This document shows positions 19,201 to 31,900 of a stretch of 64,000 nucleotides of DNA, piece after piece (position 1 is the stretch's first letter; each line of letters starts with the position of its first letter). The position numbers and the translations under genes were made by a program. Source of the DNA: Prorocentrum cordatum (lineage: Eukaryota; Sar; Dinophyceae; Prorocentrales; Prorocentraceae); assembly GCA_963575745.1 (NCBI GenBank), contig CAUYUJ010022059.1, forward strand, positions 124,001-188,000. The letters run 5' to 3'. The notes beneath the pieces were generated by a model, which worked only from the letters and a program-made list of their open reading frames with translations, did no database searches and had not been told where the DNA came from.

Positions 19201-21645
19201 CTCGGGAGCTCCAAGAACAGAGCCCAGAGGCTTGGGCATGTCGGGGCCAGGTGTGGGGTGTTGGTCGATGTTGGGCGACAAATCGTGGGGTCGGGGGCCC
19301 CAAGAACAGAGCCCAGAGGCCGGGGGGTGTCGGGGCCAGGTGGGGGGTGAGTTTCGATTTGTCGGTGGAAAAAATCGGCTCGGGGGCGCCAAGAACAAAG
19401 CCCAGAGGCTTGTGGGTGTCGGGGCCAGGCGGGGGGGCGTTGGTCGATGTTGGGCGACAAATCGCGGGGTCGGGGGGTTCAAGAACAGAGCCTAGAGGCC
19501 TGGGGGTGTTGGCCAGGTGGGGGATGTGGATCGATTTGTCGGCGAAAAATGTGAGCTCGGGGGGCCCGAGAGCAGAGCCCAGAGGCCTGGGGATGTCGGG
19601 GCCAGGCGGAGGGGGGTTTGGTCGATGTTGAGCGACAAATCGTGCGGTCGGGATCCCAGGAACAGAGTTCAGAAGCCTGGGGGTGTCGGGGCCAGGTGGG
19701 GGGGAGGGGGGGGGGGGGTCGATTTGTTGGCGAAAAAAGTGAACTCGGGGGCTTCAAGAACAGAGCCCAGCAGCTTGGGGGTGTCGGGGCCAGGTGGGTG
19801 GTGTTGGTCGATGTTGGGCGACAAATCGTGGGGTCGGAGGTCCCAAGAACAGAGCCCAGAGGCCTGGGGGTGTCGGGGCCAGGTGGGGTGTGTGGGTCGA
19901 CTTGCCGGGGAAAAATGTGAGCTCGGGGGTCCCAAGAACAGAGCCCAGAGGCCTGGAGGTGTCGGGGCCAGTTGGGGTGTGTTGGTCGATGTTGGGCGAC
20001 AAATCGTGGGGTCGGGGTCCCAAGAACAGAGTTCGGAAGCCTGGGGGTGTCGGGGCCAGGTGGGGGATGTGGGTCGATTTGTTGGCGAAAACAGTAGGCT
20101 CGATGGCCCCAAGAACAGATCTCAGAGGCCTGGGGGCGTCGAGGCCAGGTGGGGGGGGGGGGGGGTTGATCGATGTTGGGCGACAAATCGCGGTGTCGGG
20201 GGTCCCGAGAACAGAGCCCAGAGGCCTGGGGGTGTCGGGGCCAGGTGGGGGATGTGGGTCGATTTGTTTGGGGGTGTCTGGGCCAGGTGGGGGGTGTTGG
20301 TCGATTCGTTGGCGAAAAAAATTAGCTCGGGGGCCCCAAGAACAAAGACCAGGAGCCTGGGGGTGTCGGGGCCAGGTGGGCGGTGTTGGTCGATGTTGGG
20401 CGACAAATCGTGGGGTCGGAGGTCCCAAGAACAGAGCCCAGAGGCCTCGGCGCGTCGGGGCCAGGTGGGGTGCGTGGGTCGATTTGTTGGCGAAAATAGT
20501 GGTCTCGGGGGCGCTCAGAACAGAGCCCAGAGGCCCTGGAGTGTCTGGGCCAGGCGGGGAGGTGTTGGTCGATGTTGGGCGACAAATCGCGGGGTCGGAG
20601 GTCCCGGGCACAGAGCCCAGAGGCCTGGGGGAGTCGGGGCCACGTGTGTGCGGGGGGTCGATGTGTCGGGGAAAAAAATGAGCTCGGGGGTCCCAAGAAC
20701 AAAGCCCAGAGGCTTGGGCGCGTCGGGGCCAGGCGGGGGGTGGCGGTCGATGTTGGGCGACAAATCGCGGGGTCGGGATCCCCAAGAACAGAGCCCAGAG
20801 GCCTGGGGGTGTCGGGGCCAGGTGGGGGATGTGGGTCGATTTGTAAGCGAGAAAAGTGGGCTCGGGACCCCAAGAACAGAGCCCAGAGGCTTGGGGGTGT
20901 CGGGGCCAGGTGGGGGTGTTGGTCGATGTTGGGCGGCAAATCGTGGGGTCGAGGGTCCCAAGAACAGAGCCCAGGGGCCTGGGGGTGTCGGGGCCAGGTG
21001 GGGGGCGTGGGTCGATTTGTCGGCGGAAAAAGTGGGCTCGGGAGCTCCAAGAACAGAGCCCAGAGGCTTGGGGATGTCGGGGCCAGGTGTGGGGCGCTGG
21101 TCGATGTTGAGCGACAAATCGCGGGGTCGGGAGCCCCAAGAACAGAGCCCGGAGGCCTGGGGGTGTCGGGGCCAGGTGGGGGGTGAGCGTCGATTTGCTG
21201 GCGAAAAAATGTGCTCGGGGGCGCCAAGAACAGAGCCCAGAGGCTTGTGGGTGTCGGGGCCAGGCGGGGGGTGTTGGTCGATGTTGGGCGACAAATCATA
21301 GGGTCGGGGGGGTCAAGAACAGAGCCTGGAGGCCTGGGGGTGTTGGGGCCAGGTGGGGGATGTGGATCGATTTGGTGGCGAAAGAAGTAGGCTCGGGGGC
21401 CCAACGAACAGAGCCCAGAGGCCGGGGGGTGTCGGGGCCAGGCGGGGAGGTGTTGGTCGATGTTGAGCGACAAATCGTGGGGTCGGGATCCCAAGGACAG
21501 AGCCCAGAGGCCTGGGGGTGTCGGGGCCTGGTGGGGGGTGTGGGTCGATTTGTTGGCGAAAAAAGTGGGCTCGGTGGCTTTAAGAACAGAGCCCAGAGGC
21601 TTGGGGGTGTCGGGGCCAGGTGGGGGGTGGTGGTCGATGTTAGGC
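16248..21645 (+). repeat. 89-bp minisatellite with two monomer types (A/B), about 60 units
   Basis: Every unit shares a core around CCAAGAACAGAGCCCAGAGG and GTGTCGGGGCCAGG. Type A has TCGATGTTGGGCGACAAATC and type B has TCGATTTGTTGGCGAAAAA. A and B mostly alternate, giving a dimer of about 178 bp (A units at about 16337, 16518, 16696). Some stretches are A-A-A (about 18160-18400). Units contain no stops in several frames, so very long proline-rich reading frames appear on both strands (up to about 770 codons on minus). They have no start context or non-repeat domain and I do not call them genes. Confidence 0.9.
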
Positions 21646-22130
21646 TCGTGGAAAAGGGGATACGGGTGGGTTTCGGGCGAGGAATTGTCGCGTGGGTGCC
21701 CAAGGGCGAGGAAGTGTCGCGTGGGGGGGCCCAAGAAGAGAAGTTCCGTGGGTGAGGGTGCTGGGGCCATGTGCGGGGCATGGAGTTAGGGCGTTGCTCG
21801 TTTTTGGGCGGGCCATCGCGGGGCGCGGGACCCCAGAACAGAGACTCCGTGGGTGGGTGCAGGGAAGCGTGGCATGCGCAAACAGGATTCCGCACACGCC
21901 TCTGGGGTCGGCGGATTTCTGCTCTTTCTTTTTTCCTCCCTCTCCCCCCCCTTGCCCTCCCAACTGCTGTTGCCTGCTACGCTGGCTCGGGCACGCGGTG
22001 GCGGAAGTGGCCTGTGGGCCTGTGGGTCGCGTCGTGCCTCGTTGGCGTCACCCGCCTCAACCCGAGTCGTTTCTGTCTGCAGGTCAGGAGTGCCTCGCCC
22101 CCTGCTGCTGTTTGCTAGGCCGCCTCTGTC
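21646..22130. other. Diverged satellite edge and unassigned sequence
   Basis: The first 200 bases still carry diverged fragments of the 89-bp unit. The rest, to 22130, shows no gene, and I see nothing else to support here. Confidence 0.5.
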
Positions 22131-22365
22131 GAGGAGGAAGAGGAGGAGGAGGAGGAGGAGGAGGAGGAGGAAACCGTGGAGGAGGAGGAGGAGGAGGAGG
22201 AGGAGGAGGAGCGGAGGACGATGACATGGAGCAGGGCGAGGACGAGGACGACGAGAAGGAGGAACAGGACGAGAAAGAAAAGGAGGAGGAGGAGGAGGAG
22301 GAGGAGGAGGAGGAGGAGGAGGAGGAGGAGGAGGAGGAGGGGGGGGGAGGACGGAGGAGAGAAGA
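22131..22365 (+). repeat. (GGA)n tract
   Basis: Long nearly pure GGA/GAG triplets with a less regular middle (about 22210-22280). Frames through it give poly-Glu or poly-Arg and are not genes. Confidence 0.9.
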
Positions 22366-22439
22366 GGAACAAGAGGTGGATATGGAAGAGCAAGGGGACG
22401 GCGACCGGAAGAGCCAACAACTTCTTAAGTGGAGTCTTC

Positions 22440-22925
22440 CTCGGATGTCATTTGGAAGTTGTGTTGGAGGCCTCTTGAAGGGCCCAAGGCCGTGTTCGAG
22501 CGTCTCGGGCGCCTCGGGGATACTCTTGGGGCCTTTTGGGGGTCTTTTAGGAGCCTCTTGGGGGCCTCCTGGGGCCGGCCGTGCGCCTCTTGGGGCCCTC
22601 TTCGGGCGCTGTTGGGAGCTGTGGGGGCGCTCTTGGGGCCTTTTCTTGGAGGACATGTATCAAAAGAGAAGGAGCTCCGATTCTCGCTGCCCCTTGGGAG
22701 CCCCGAGCATCGTCTCTTACGCCGCTCCTGGGGCGCTCTTGGGCGCTTCGGGGGCCGGCTCGGGGTTCCCACTTGGAGTCGTTTTTGGGTGTGCCTGAAG
22801 CCTCTTGGAGCATCTTGGGAGCCATCTTGAGGCATCTTCGACCTTCGGTTATCTTGTCTTGGAGGTCATTTTGGGCTCTTCGAAGCCCTCTTGGGGCAGT
22901 CTTGCGCCATTTTGGACGCTCCAGC
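22440..22925 (+). repeat. Degenerate TCTTGGGG block 1
   Basis: A short motif close to GGCCTCTTGGGG recurs every 10-25 bases with variations. No period is fixed. The same type of block recurs seven more times in the window, always on this strand. Confidence 0.75.
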
Positions 22926-22971
22926 TACCCGCGACCCCCCCCGCTCCAGGGGAGGGGGTCGGGGGAGGGGT
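22915..22971 (+). repeat. 3' box of the GGA/TCTTGGGG composite repeat, copy 1
   Basis: GACGCTCCAGCTACCCGCG followed by a C run, TCCAGGGGAGGGGG and GGGGGAGGGG. An alignable copy is at 43602-43662, also right behind a TCTTGGGG block, so it marks the end of a dispersed unit. Confidence 0.7.
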
Positions 22972-22982
22972 CAAAACACCTT

Positions 22983-24700
<1,718 letters not shown>

Positions 24701-25136
24701 GGAACAGTGATCAACCCCTCCCTGAAAGGGAAGAAGGGGGTTTGGATTCGCCCACAGTGCTGCTTAGATTCCGGATTCTGATACAATCGTGTACCACGAC
24801 ATCCGAGTTTCGGCGCTCCGGACCCCCCGCCGAGTTTTTAGACAGCCGCCCCCCCCCCCCCCCCCTGGGGCGAACAGTGGCGCCCTGCCTTGCCTTTCCT
24901 TGCCCCCCTCCCCGCGCAGAGCCCGAGCGCGCCGCCCCGCCACGCTCGCGAGGCGCCGTCGTCCGCCGCGCCTCCTCGGCGACCGCGCCTGGCGCGGCCG
25001 TCGTCGGGCAGGCCCCGCCGGGCCCACCCGGCGGCAGGGGCGCGACCGGACGGGGCGCGTCGCTTCGGCACGCCCGGCTGCGGAAAGCGCTGTGCGTCAG
25101 AGAAGGACAAAAGTACCCATACAGCTACTTTTGTCC
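24701..25136. other. Unassigned GC-rich interval with poly-C
   Basis: Contains a C run of about 17 at 24848-24866 and GC-rich sequence with open frames on both strands, as expected from composition. No motif or supported gene. Confidence 0.5.
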
Positions 25137-25370
25137 AGGCCTCCCAGATGGGGTCCGAGTAGATGGGGTCGGAGGATCGCGCCGCATCGCCGATAAATCG
25201 ACGATGCGGCTCGATGCGGAGCCCGATCTGCTTCACGCCGACGTCGCCGATGCATCACCAGCGTCGCTGGTGCATCGCCAATGCATCGCCGATGCATCGG
25301 CGACGCGATGCATTGGCGATGCGGTGCGATCCTTCGGCCCCATCTATTCCGACCCAATCTTAGGAGGCCT
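25137..25370 (+). mobile_element. Palindromic MITE-like repeat, copy 1 (234 bp)
   Basis: Begins AGGCCTCCCAGATGGGG and ends CCCAATCTTAGGAGGCCT, which are imperfect terminal inverted repeats of about 30 bp. The interior is packed with GATGCATCGGC-type palindromes. It encodes no transposase. Related copies lie at 34032-34203 and 63340-63493, with a fragment near 54600. Confidence 0.65.
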
Positions 25371-25589
25371 TTATACCCTTCGCCCGTTTTCCCCGTTTTC
25401 GGTCTCCAGGGTGGCCCTCGTCGCCACTGTTGGGTTCGCGTCGAAATCTTGGTCTGAATCCACCCCAGGAGAGTTCCAGGGAGTAGCGGTATCGGCACCT
25501 TTTGGTTTCCCCAGCTTCAGCACGCCCGGCGGAAGGCGTTGTGCGGTTGCCCAGGGATCCGTTCTAGTGAAGTCCATTTGGGCGAAGCC

Positions 25590-25790
25590 TATTCCAGGCA
25601 GATTTGGTGCTTCCGTCAAGCCTGGTTTCAGTTGGGTTCGGTCTGATTCCAGCTGCGCGTGCATTTTGTTAAGCCTGGTATAGTTCGCCCTCTGTTAGTT
25701 TGGCCTGGCGATTTGGTTAAGCATGGTTGTAGCTGGGTTTGGCCGGATTTCAGCTTCGCACTCATTTAGTTACGCTTGTCTAATGGCCTT
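25590..25790 (+). repeat. 98-bp repeat family, outlying units
   Basis: Two diverged units with GTAGCTGGG/CAGTTGGGTT and GATTCCAGCTGCGC, the same family as the array at 26430-27060, separated from it by a TCTTGGGG block. Confidence 0.6.
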
Positions 25791-25844
25791 CGGCCCATCC
25801 TTCCACCGTGCTCGGGTTGCGAGTATGAAACTACATGGATGTTC

Positions 25845-26270
25845 GTAGGGATCTCGTGGGAAGCCTCTCGGGAGCCTCTTAGGACAGTTATGAGGCCTCT
25901 TGGCGGCCGTTTTGGGCGCCTCTCGGGCCGTCTTGGGGCACTCTTAGGCATTCTCGGGGCCCTCCTGGAGGTCTCTTGGGCTGTTTTGGGATGGTCTTGG
26001 GGGCCTCTCGGGGCGTCTTGAAACGTCGGAAACAAGGAGAGAACGCCAAACTCTTTCAAACAACATAAGGGGAATCACTGTTGTTTTGCGTCGCGGGGCC
26101 CTCTTGGGGGTCTCTTCGAGACCTTTTCTGGCCGTCTTGGATGCTTCTAGGCCGTGTTCGAGACATCAGGGGGGCTCGTTTGGCCGTTTGGAGGCCATCG
26201 TGCGCGACTTGGAGCGATCTTGTGGCCATCTGGGCTCGTTTTGGGGCCCTCCTGGGCGGGCTTGGCCCAC
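25845..26270 (+). repeat. Degenerate TCTTGGGG block 2
   Basis: Same motif type and strand as block 1 but without a neighbouring GGA tract. It sits between two parts of the 98-bp array, so it may have been inserted there. Confidence 0.65.
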
Positions 26271-26429
26271 GCGAGCGATTCTGGCGGAGCCCGGCGGCTC
26301 TGAGGATCCCGAGCCAGCCCAGGAAACGGTTGATTTGGGCTTCAAAGGACTTGCAATTCTGGCTGCAGCAGCAGCGCAGCCCACTCAGTGCTGCGTGAGC
26401 CTTGGAGCACTCTACTTCGTACCAGAGGC

Positions 26430-27060
26430 ACGCTCGCGGAATTTAGTTAGGCCCACTTTTGTTGGCCTTGATGCTTTCGTCAAGCTTGGTTGTAGCTGGG
26501 CTTGGCCTGATTCCATCTGCCCGCCCCCTTAGTTGAACCCACTTCAATTAATTCTGTGTTTGTTTATATGGTGCGTTAGTTAAGGCTGGTTGTAGCTGGG
26601 TTTGGCCTGATTCCAGCTGCGCGCGCAGTTCCTCAAGCCTAATCCAATTCGGCCTATTGTAGTGCGGTCTGGTACTTTAGTAAATCCTTGTTGTAGTTTG
26701 GCTTGGTCTGATTACAGCGTGCATTTAATTCAGCCTATTTCAGTTAGACCAATTTTACTCGGGCCTGGTGCTTCAGTTGAGCATGGTTGTAGCTGGGCTT
26801 GGCCTGATGCCAGGTGCGCGCGCCTTTCGTTAGGCGTAGCTTAGATCTTCACGTTTTACGCAGGCCTGGTGCTTTAGTTAAGTTGGGTTTTAGCTGGGCT
26901 TGGCCCGATAGCAGCTGCGCGCATTGTTATAGCCTAGTGTAGTACGCTTATTATTTTTAGGCCTGTTGCTTTAGTTGTGCCAGGTTGTAGCTGGGCCTGG
27001 CCTGATTCAAAGCTTCGCGTGCACTTAGTTCGGCCTATTCCAGTGAGGCTTATTCCCAAC
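26430..27060 (+). repeat. 98-bp tandem array, about 6 units
   Basis: The motif GTAGCTGGGCTTGGCCTGAT recurs at about 26487, 26594, 26692, 26790, 26889 and 26985, giving a period of 96-107 bases. Units also share GCTGCGCGCGC and TTAGTTNGGCCTATT-like parts. No coding sense. Confidence 0.75.
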
Positions 27061-28560
27061 CATCCTATTGTGTTGGGTCTTAGTTTGGGACAGACAGCGC
27101 CCCGCGTCTCCTCCTTCTTTCCTGCCCCCCCTTCCTTCCTCCGTCTACATCCCCAGGACGAAAGTTTTTCCCTCTTGGGCCCGGAACGTGTGCGAACGAT
27201 TATTCCCACCGCTCCGATTTTCAAGTGTCACATTCTTTGGCAATGGGGTGGTGCATTGGAATTCACACCCAGGTTGACAACGACGTGAGTCACTTGCGGA
27301 CGGCATCGGGCGAATATGCAAGGCAAGCTAGCGACATGTTGCCTTTCCCGCTCTCCCTCCGCCGCGGCGTACGTGGGGAGGTTGGAAGCGACTTGCGCAA
27401 TTGGAAAGTGCGATCCCCGCTCGCTCGGCGTAGGAGTGACGGTATGCAGGCCGTCTCTACCAGGCGCATCAGTTCGGCGGGGTTTGTTAGCAAATACAAG
27501 GATGTTTGATGGCAAGGTTGCCCACGCTTCGCCAACCCGCATCGCAGTTTGTTCGAATCAGACAGATTCGTGCGAAAACGATTGGCCATACCCAAATAAT
27601 GGACGTTATATATGGCCAACTCATGCATACAGCGGAGTTGTGTGTTCCAACCGGGAGTGTCAGTGCATTGCATTGCAGTGTTCAAGGAATGGATTAATGG
27701 TGTGTCTCAGCAACATCTCACCCCTTGCTTCTCTAAGGTGAGGTGGGCAACAACGCAGCAACACCAATTATTTCTCCGTCGAAGGGCAGACCGACAGATG
27801 TGAAGCCCCCCACCCACAGCAGCTTAGCATCTACGTCGTGTCATTGAGTCATGTAAGAAGCTAGAAACAGTAAGATCTTGATGTTCTGAAGAGGCGTGCA
27901 ACACGCATCATGTTCTGCGTTGGTGGACCCTTTGCTGGCAGAGCTCAATTGCAACCAGACTGAAGAAGGCCTTGAGCAAGACCACCACGGCTGTAGTGCA
28001 AGCCAGGCCTCGCTCTCAAAAATCTCGTTCGCCACCAACGCTGAAACATTGAGTCTGCTCCCAGCCACCGCCCAGAACATCAACGAAGAACTCCTGAGTT
28101 ACTTCACGAGCAAGGCTGAAGAGCCAGGAATATTCTTTCAGCTCGCGAGAGACTGGCGTGTATGGTAAGAATGTCACGTGGACCGTCGTCACGAATTGCC
28201 GTAAGCAGGCATGGTGCGCGAATCGACGATACCGACAAGCAGAATAATCGTGTACATATGTGCACATTTTTTCATAACCATTTTCACAGGTGCGCAGCCT
28301 TGCCCCACATTGTTCTAGCGTTGCTTGCTGCTGCAGTGACTCGGGCGACATACAATACGGACAGCAATGGTGCCTTAACTCGGCACCAGTGCTTGAGTAA
28401 CCGAAACAGCGTCGGTGACCTTGACAATGCAGCAGCTCCCTGTCGTAAGCCGGCATATTCGGATAGGAGTGAGAGGCAATTCAGGGCACGCAAGTGCGAC
28501 AAGAGTTAAGAGAAGGATTCGCGTGAGCGCGATCTCCTCGCCCCGACATTCGGGCGGGGG
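27061..28560. other. 1.5 kb unique-looking interval without a supported gene
   Basis: Lower GC than its surroundings and free of simple repeats. Short frames exist on both strands (for example plus 27896-28168 and minus 28016-28456), but none has a recognisable motif. The plus frame at 27896-28168 has a fairly natural composition and could be an exon; I cannot support more. Confidence 0.4.
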
Positions 28561-28997
28561 CCGTCTTCACAGTTTGCACCAGGGGGAGGGAAGACAAGGG
28601 ATGGAGGACGGAGAAGGAGGGATGCCGCCGATGGATGAGAGAGGAGGCAGCGGCAGCGGAGGGTCACACTCGCCAGAGTGCCCCACACCCCCTGCAGCCG
28701 CGCTCGGCGGCGGGGAGCAGCGGAGGAGCCCGCGGCCGCTGGGCCTGCCACGGCTACGCCGCCCCGCCGCCTCGCCGCCGCCGCGGGCGCGAGCGCGCCC
28801 CAGGAGCCCACGAGGGGGAGGGGGGTCCTCCCTGTGTGTCTCTCCCTGTCCATCCTTTCTCTATCTCTCTTTCTCTGCACTCCTGCCGACCGCTGCTGTT
28901 TAGGGCCCATGAGTCGTTCGCCGCGCCGCGACGTGGAAAGAGTGCGGCCTCCACCCTGAGCGAGGCCTGTCGGGCATTCCGTCTCCCTTGAGCTTTC
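28561..28997. other. GC-rich interval upstream of the non-LTR fragment
   Basis: Alternating GC-rich and pyrimidine-rich sequence with a CT-rich stretch near 28840-28880. No gene supported. Confidence 0.4.
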
Positions 28998-31900
28998 GTG
29001 CTTAGATGGTTTTCGTGTGGTCCGCATCTGGAGCTTCGAGGTCTGTGGATGTGTTCGGGCTTTCTCGCGCCTCCCGGAGCGTCCTCGTCGCCACGGCTGG
29101 AATCGAAGCAAGGGGTTGGCTACAAAGAGGACAACGAGAAGATCCGCGTCCCCCACTTCAGCCTCACGCTCTTTAAGCTGCTGCTGTTAGTCCGCCTTAC
29201 CAACACAGTTCCAGAAGGCTGGCACCGAGCAAACGCCGCCAGGATCAGAACCGCTGGCAAGGAACGCATCATTATGATCATGTGCAAGCTTGGGCACGCC
29301 TTCTTCAAACATCTACGACTTTCGGCCCCAGAGAGGCAGGAGCAGAACTGGATGCACGGAGGACTCGCACAGCGACGCCGTGAAAGCGCAGTTCTTGTTC
29401 AACAAATCGCAAGCTGGCGACTGCTTCAAGGGGGCTTTAGTCACGTCACGCGCTTTCATGACGCCACCAACGCATTCTACTCCATCGACCAGCCTGAACT
29501 ACTCCAAACAGTCGAGCTACTTGTACGGCCTGAAGATGCAGAGCTCGCACGAGAAAGAATTCAACGAGCCACCTTCACCTTCCACGATGCGCCTGGCAGA
29601 TTCTTCCGAATGGGTTGTGGCTGTTTACCTGGTGATACTTGGGCAGTCGACGTCTTTGTCGCTACTTACGCTCGCACTGTGGAGGCAGCGCACGACCAGA
29701 ACCTGGTGGACGACCTGGTCTACATGCTCACGGCGCAGTCGCCAGTCACAGGCGATGAGACACAGCTGAAGGTCACTGGCTTTGTGGACGATCTGGCCGA
29801 CAAGTTTTTGGCACCGAACACCGCCACGGCCAGAACCGCAGGAGTTGCACAGAACAAGATGATCGACGCAGGCTTGAACAACATAGGCACCCACCAGAAC
29901 ATCAGCAAGCAAGTCAACATCTACTACGGCGTAGGCAAGGGAAGCTACAGCGACGCGATCCAGATCAACAACGGGTGCATCCTACAAGGCAAAACAACGA
30001 CGGTCGCCAGGTACCTCGGCCCGCGCCTCACCAACACGTTCACCATGACGGCGGAGATCGAGCAGCGCATCATTGCGGTCGAGAGGGGTTGGTCGCAGCT
30101 TCGCAAGTTCTGGACATCCGACACGCCATTTCGACTACGACTGAATATTTTCAAGTGCCAAGTTCTCAACAGTGCTCTCAGTGGGCTTGAAGTATGGGCA
30201 CGGAAGTACACGCCATTGCGAAAGAGCGATTTAGCCGATATCGAGTCCCGGGTGGTCAAGTACGGCCGCGTGCTGCTCAACGGGACGGCCAGCTACGACG
30301 ATGATCACGTCCGCCAGATTCCTAGTGTGTACGTTCTTCACAAGCTGCAGGTTGCCCCGCTTTTTGTTGAACTACGAATTCGCCGAATCAAGTGGATGCA
30401 GCAGATGGCAAGAGCACCACAAGTATCTGTTCAGCCGCTCGCTGCTTTGTTTGGCCACATGAGCTTCGAAAAGGAACCTACCATCCTCCCCAATGGCCTC
30501 TTAAACTGCAATGCGAATCCCTGGGCTCTACAGTTCTCCGAGGACCTCCAAGCGCTCCGAGTTAGTGATGATTGGGGCGACCTCCTGAGCGAAACAGATG
30601 GGAACATCTTGGACCTTTTGAGGCACGAGAAGTTTGGCGAGCTAGACCCCACCGTCTTGAGGGCACACTTTCGCACGCACATCGAGGAGTACAGGGAGGA
30701 GAAGAAGAGGGGGAACGAGGAAGGAGGAGTATATCGATGTCCTGCTCTGGGGGTGGATGGGGCACCATGCCAAATGACGTTTGCAACCCAGCACGCGCTC
30801 ACCAAGCACCTCACGCACACGAAGACGGGCACGCACGGAGTACGACACGTAGCACGGCTTATGGCAGTCAACAATCAATGCATTGCATGCTCTACGATAT
30901 TCAAAAGCAAGGCTGTCGCCAGCAATCATATGCGCACGAGCTTCCTGAAGGGTTCCTGTATTCCTGATCGGGCCCGCTCGGGCCTGGAGATCCACGAAAC
31001 CACGCTCTCGGAATGCCCCATATGTGATCAACAAGTTGACTCAACAGAACATCTCCGTTGGCATTTACAGCTCGAGCATCTTCCAGTATTGCTTCCCAAG
31101 CACGAGATCACGTTAACAGATTGGGAGTTCGACTGCGAGCTGCATGGCCGAGTGGAGCGGGCTACTCATCGCCCCGAAGAAGGAGGCTCGCGGCGCCGAG
31201 TCCGCGGAAGGAGCCCCGCCAGGCAAGAAGGCGAACACCGACAACGCCGCCTCCGACCAGAGGCTGCTGAGGCAGCTAAAGAGCAGGATGCGCACCCTAG
31301 AGTTCGAGATGCAGGTAACCAAGTTCTTCAGCAACGACGCCCAGATCATATGCAACATGGTGGACCTTCAGAAGCATTACGACACGCAAGTCAAGCAGAT
31401 CGGGGGCGGTCACAAGCTGGGGAGCCCCCATCTACATCTTTTTGGCAGCGTTCTGAGCGATATCGAGAGCTTCTTCACCAAGGGCGTCTCCCCCGACCTC
31501 CAGGGCTTCCAGTTCCTCGCCGAGCGCCTGAAGCTACACATAGAGGTCTCGAAGGACCCGATTTTGATCGAGGAGTGGTGCAAGGTATGTGGATACAGCA
31601 AGACATTCGACGGCAAGAAGACGCGCCTGACCCTGGACTTGCGCGGACAGGTAGTGGTAGGCATCAACGCGGACGTGGCCAGGGAGTTATTCCAAAAGGC
31701 AAAGGAGGAGCACGAGCTGGGAGAGATCCACACGCACCCCCTCGAGGTCGCGTTCCCCCTCCCCGCGAGATCCAAGCTGATGACGCTCAACCACGCCTTC
31801 GCCACCATCCTCAGGGGCATGGGCGCCGACGGCAAGCAGGGCCGCGCCCCGAAGGGCAATCTAGTCAGGAAGATCGGAGGCAGCAACAACAGGAAGTGAG

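Noticed and set aside
16248-21645. Reading frames of 200-770 codons on both strands
   Set aside because: They translate the 89-bp minisatellite. Proline-rich repeats in every open frame show absence of stops, not selection for a protein.
22906-22925. GCCATTTTGG resembles the core of the dinoflagellate spliced leader
   Set aside because: Only about ten bases match, and the surrounding block is full of GCCATCTTGG variants, so this is expected by chance within the repeat.
27316-27741. 141-codon plus-strand frame
   Set aside because: No motif, mixed codon use and overlapping open frames on the other strand; not enough to call a gene.
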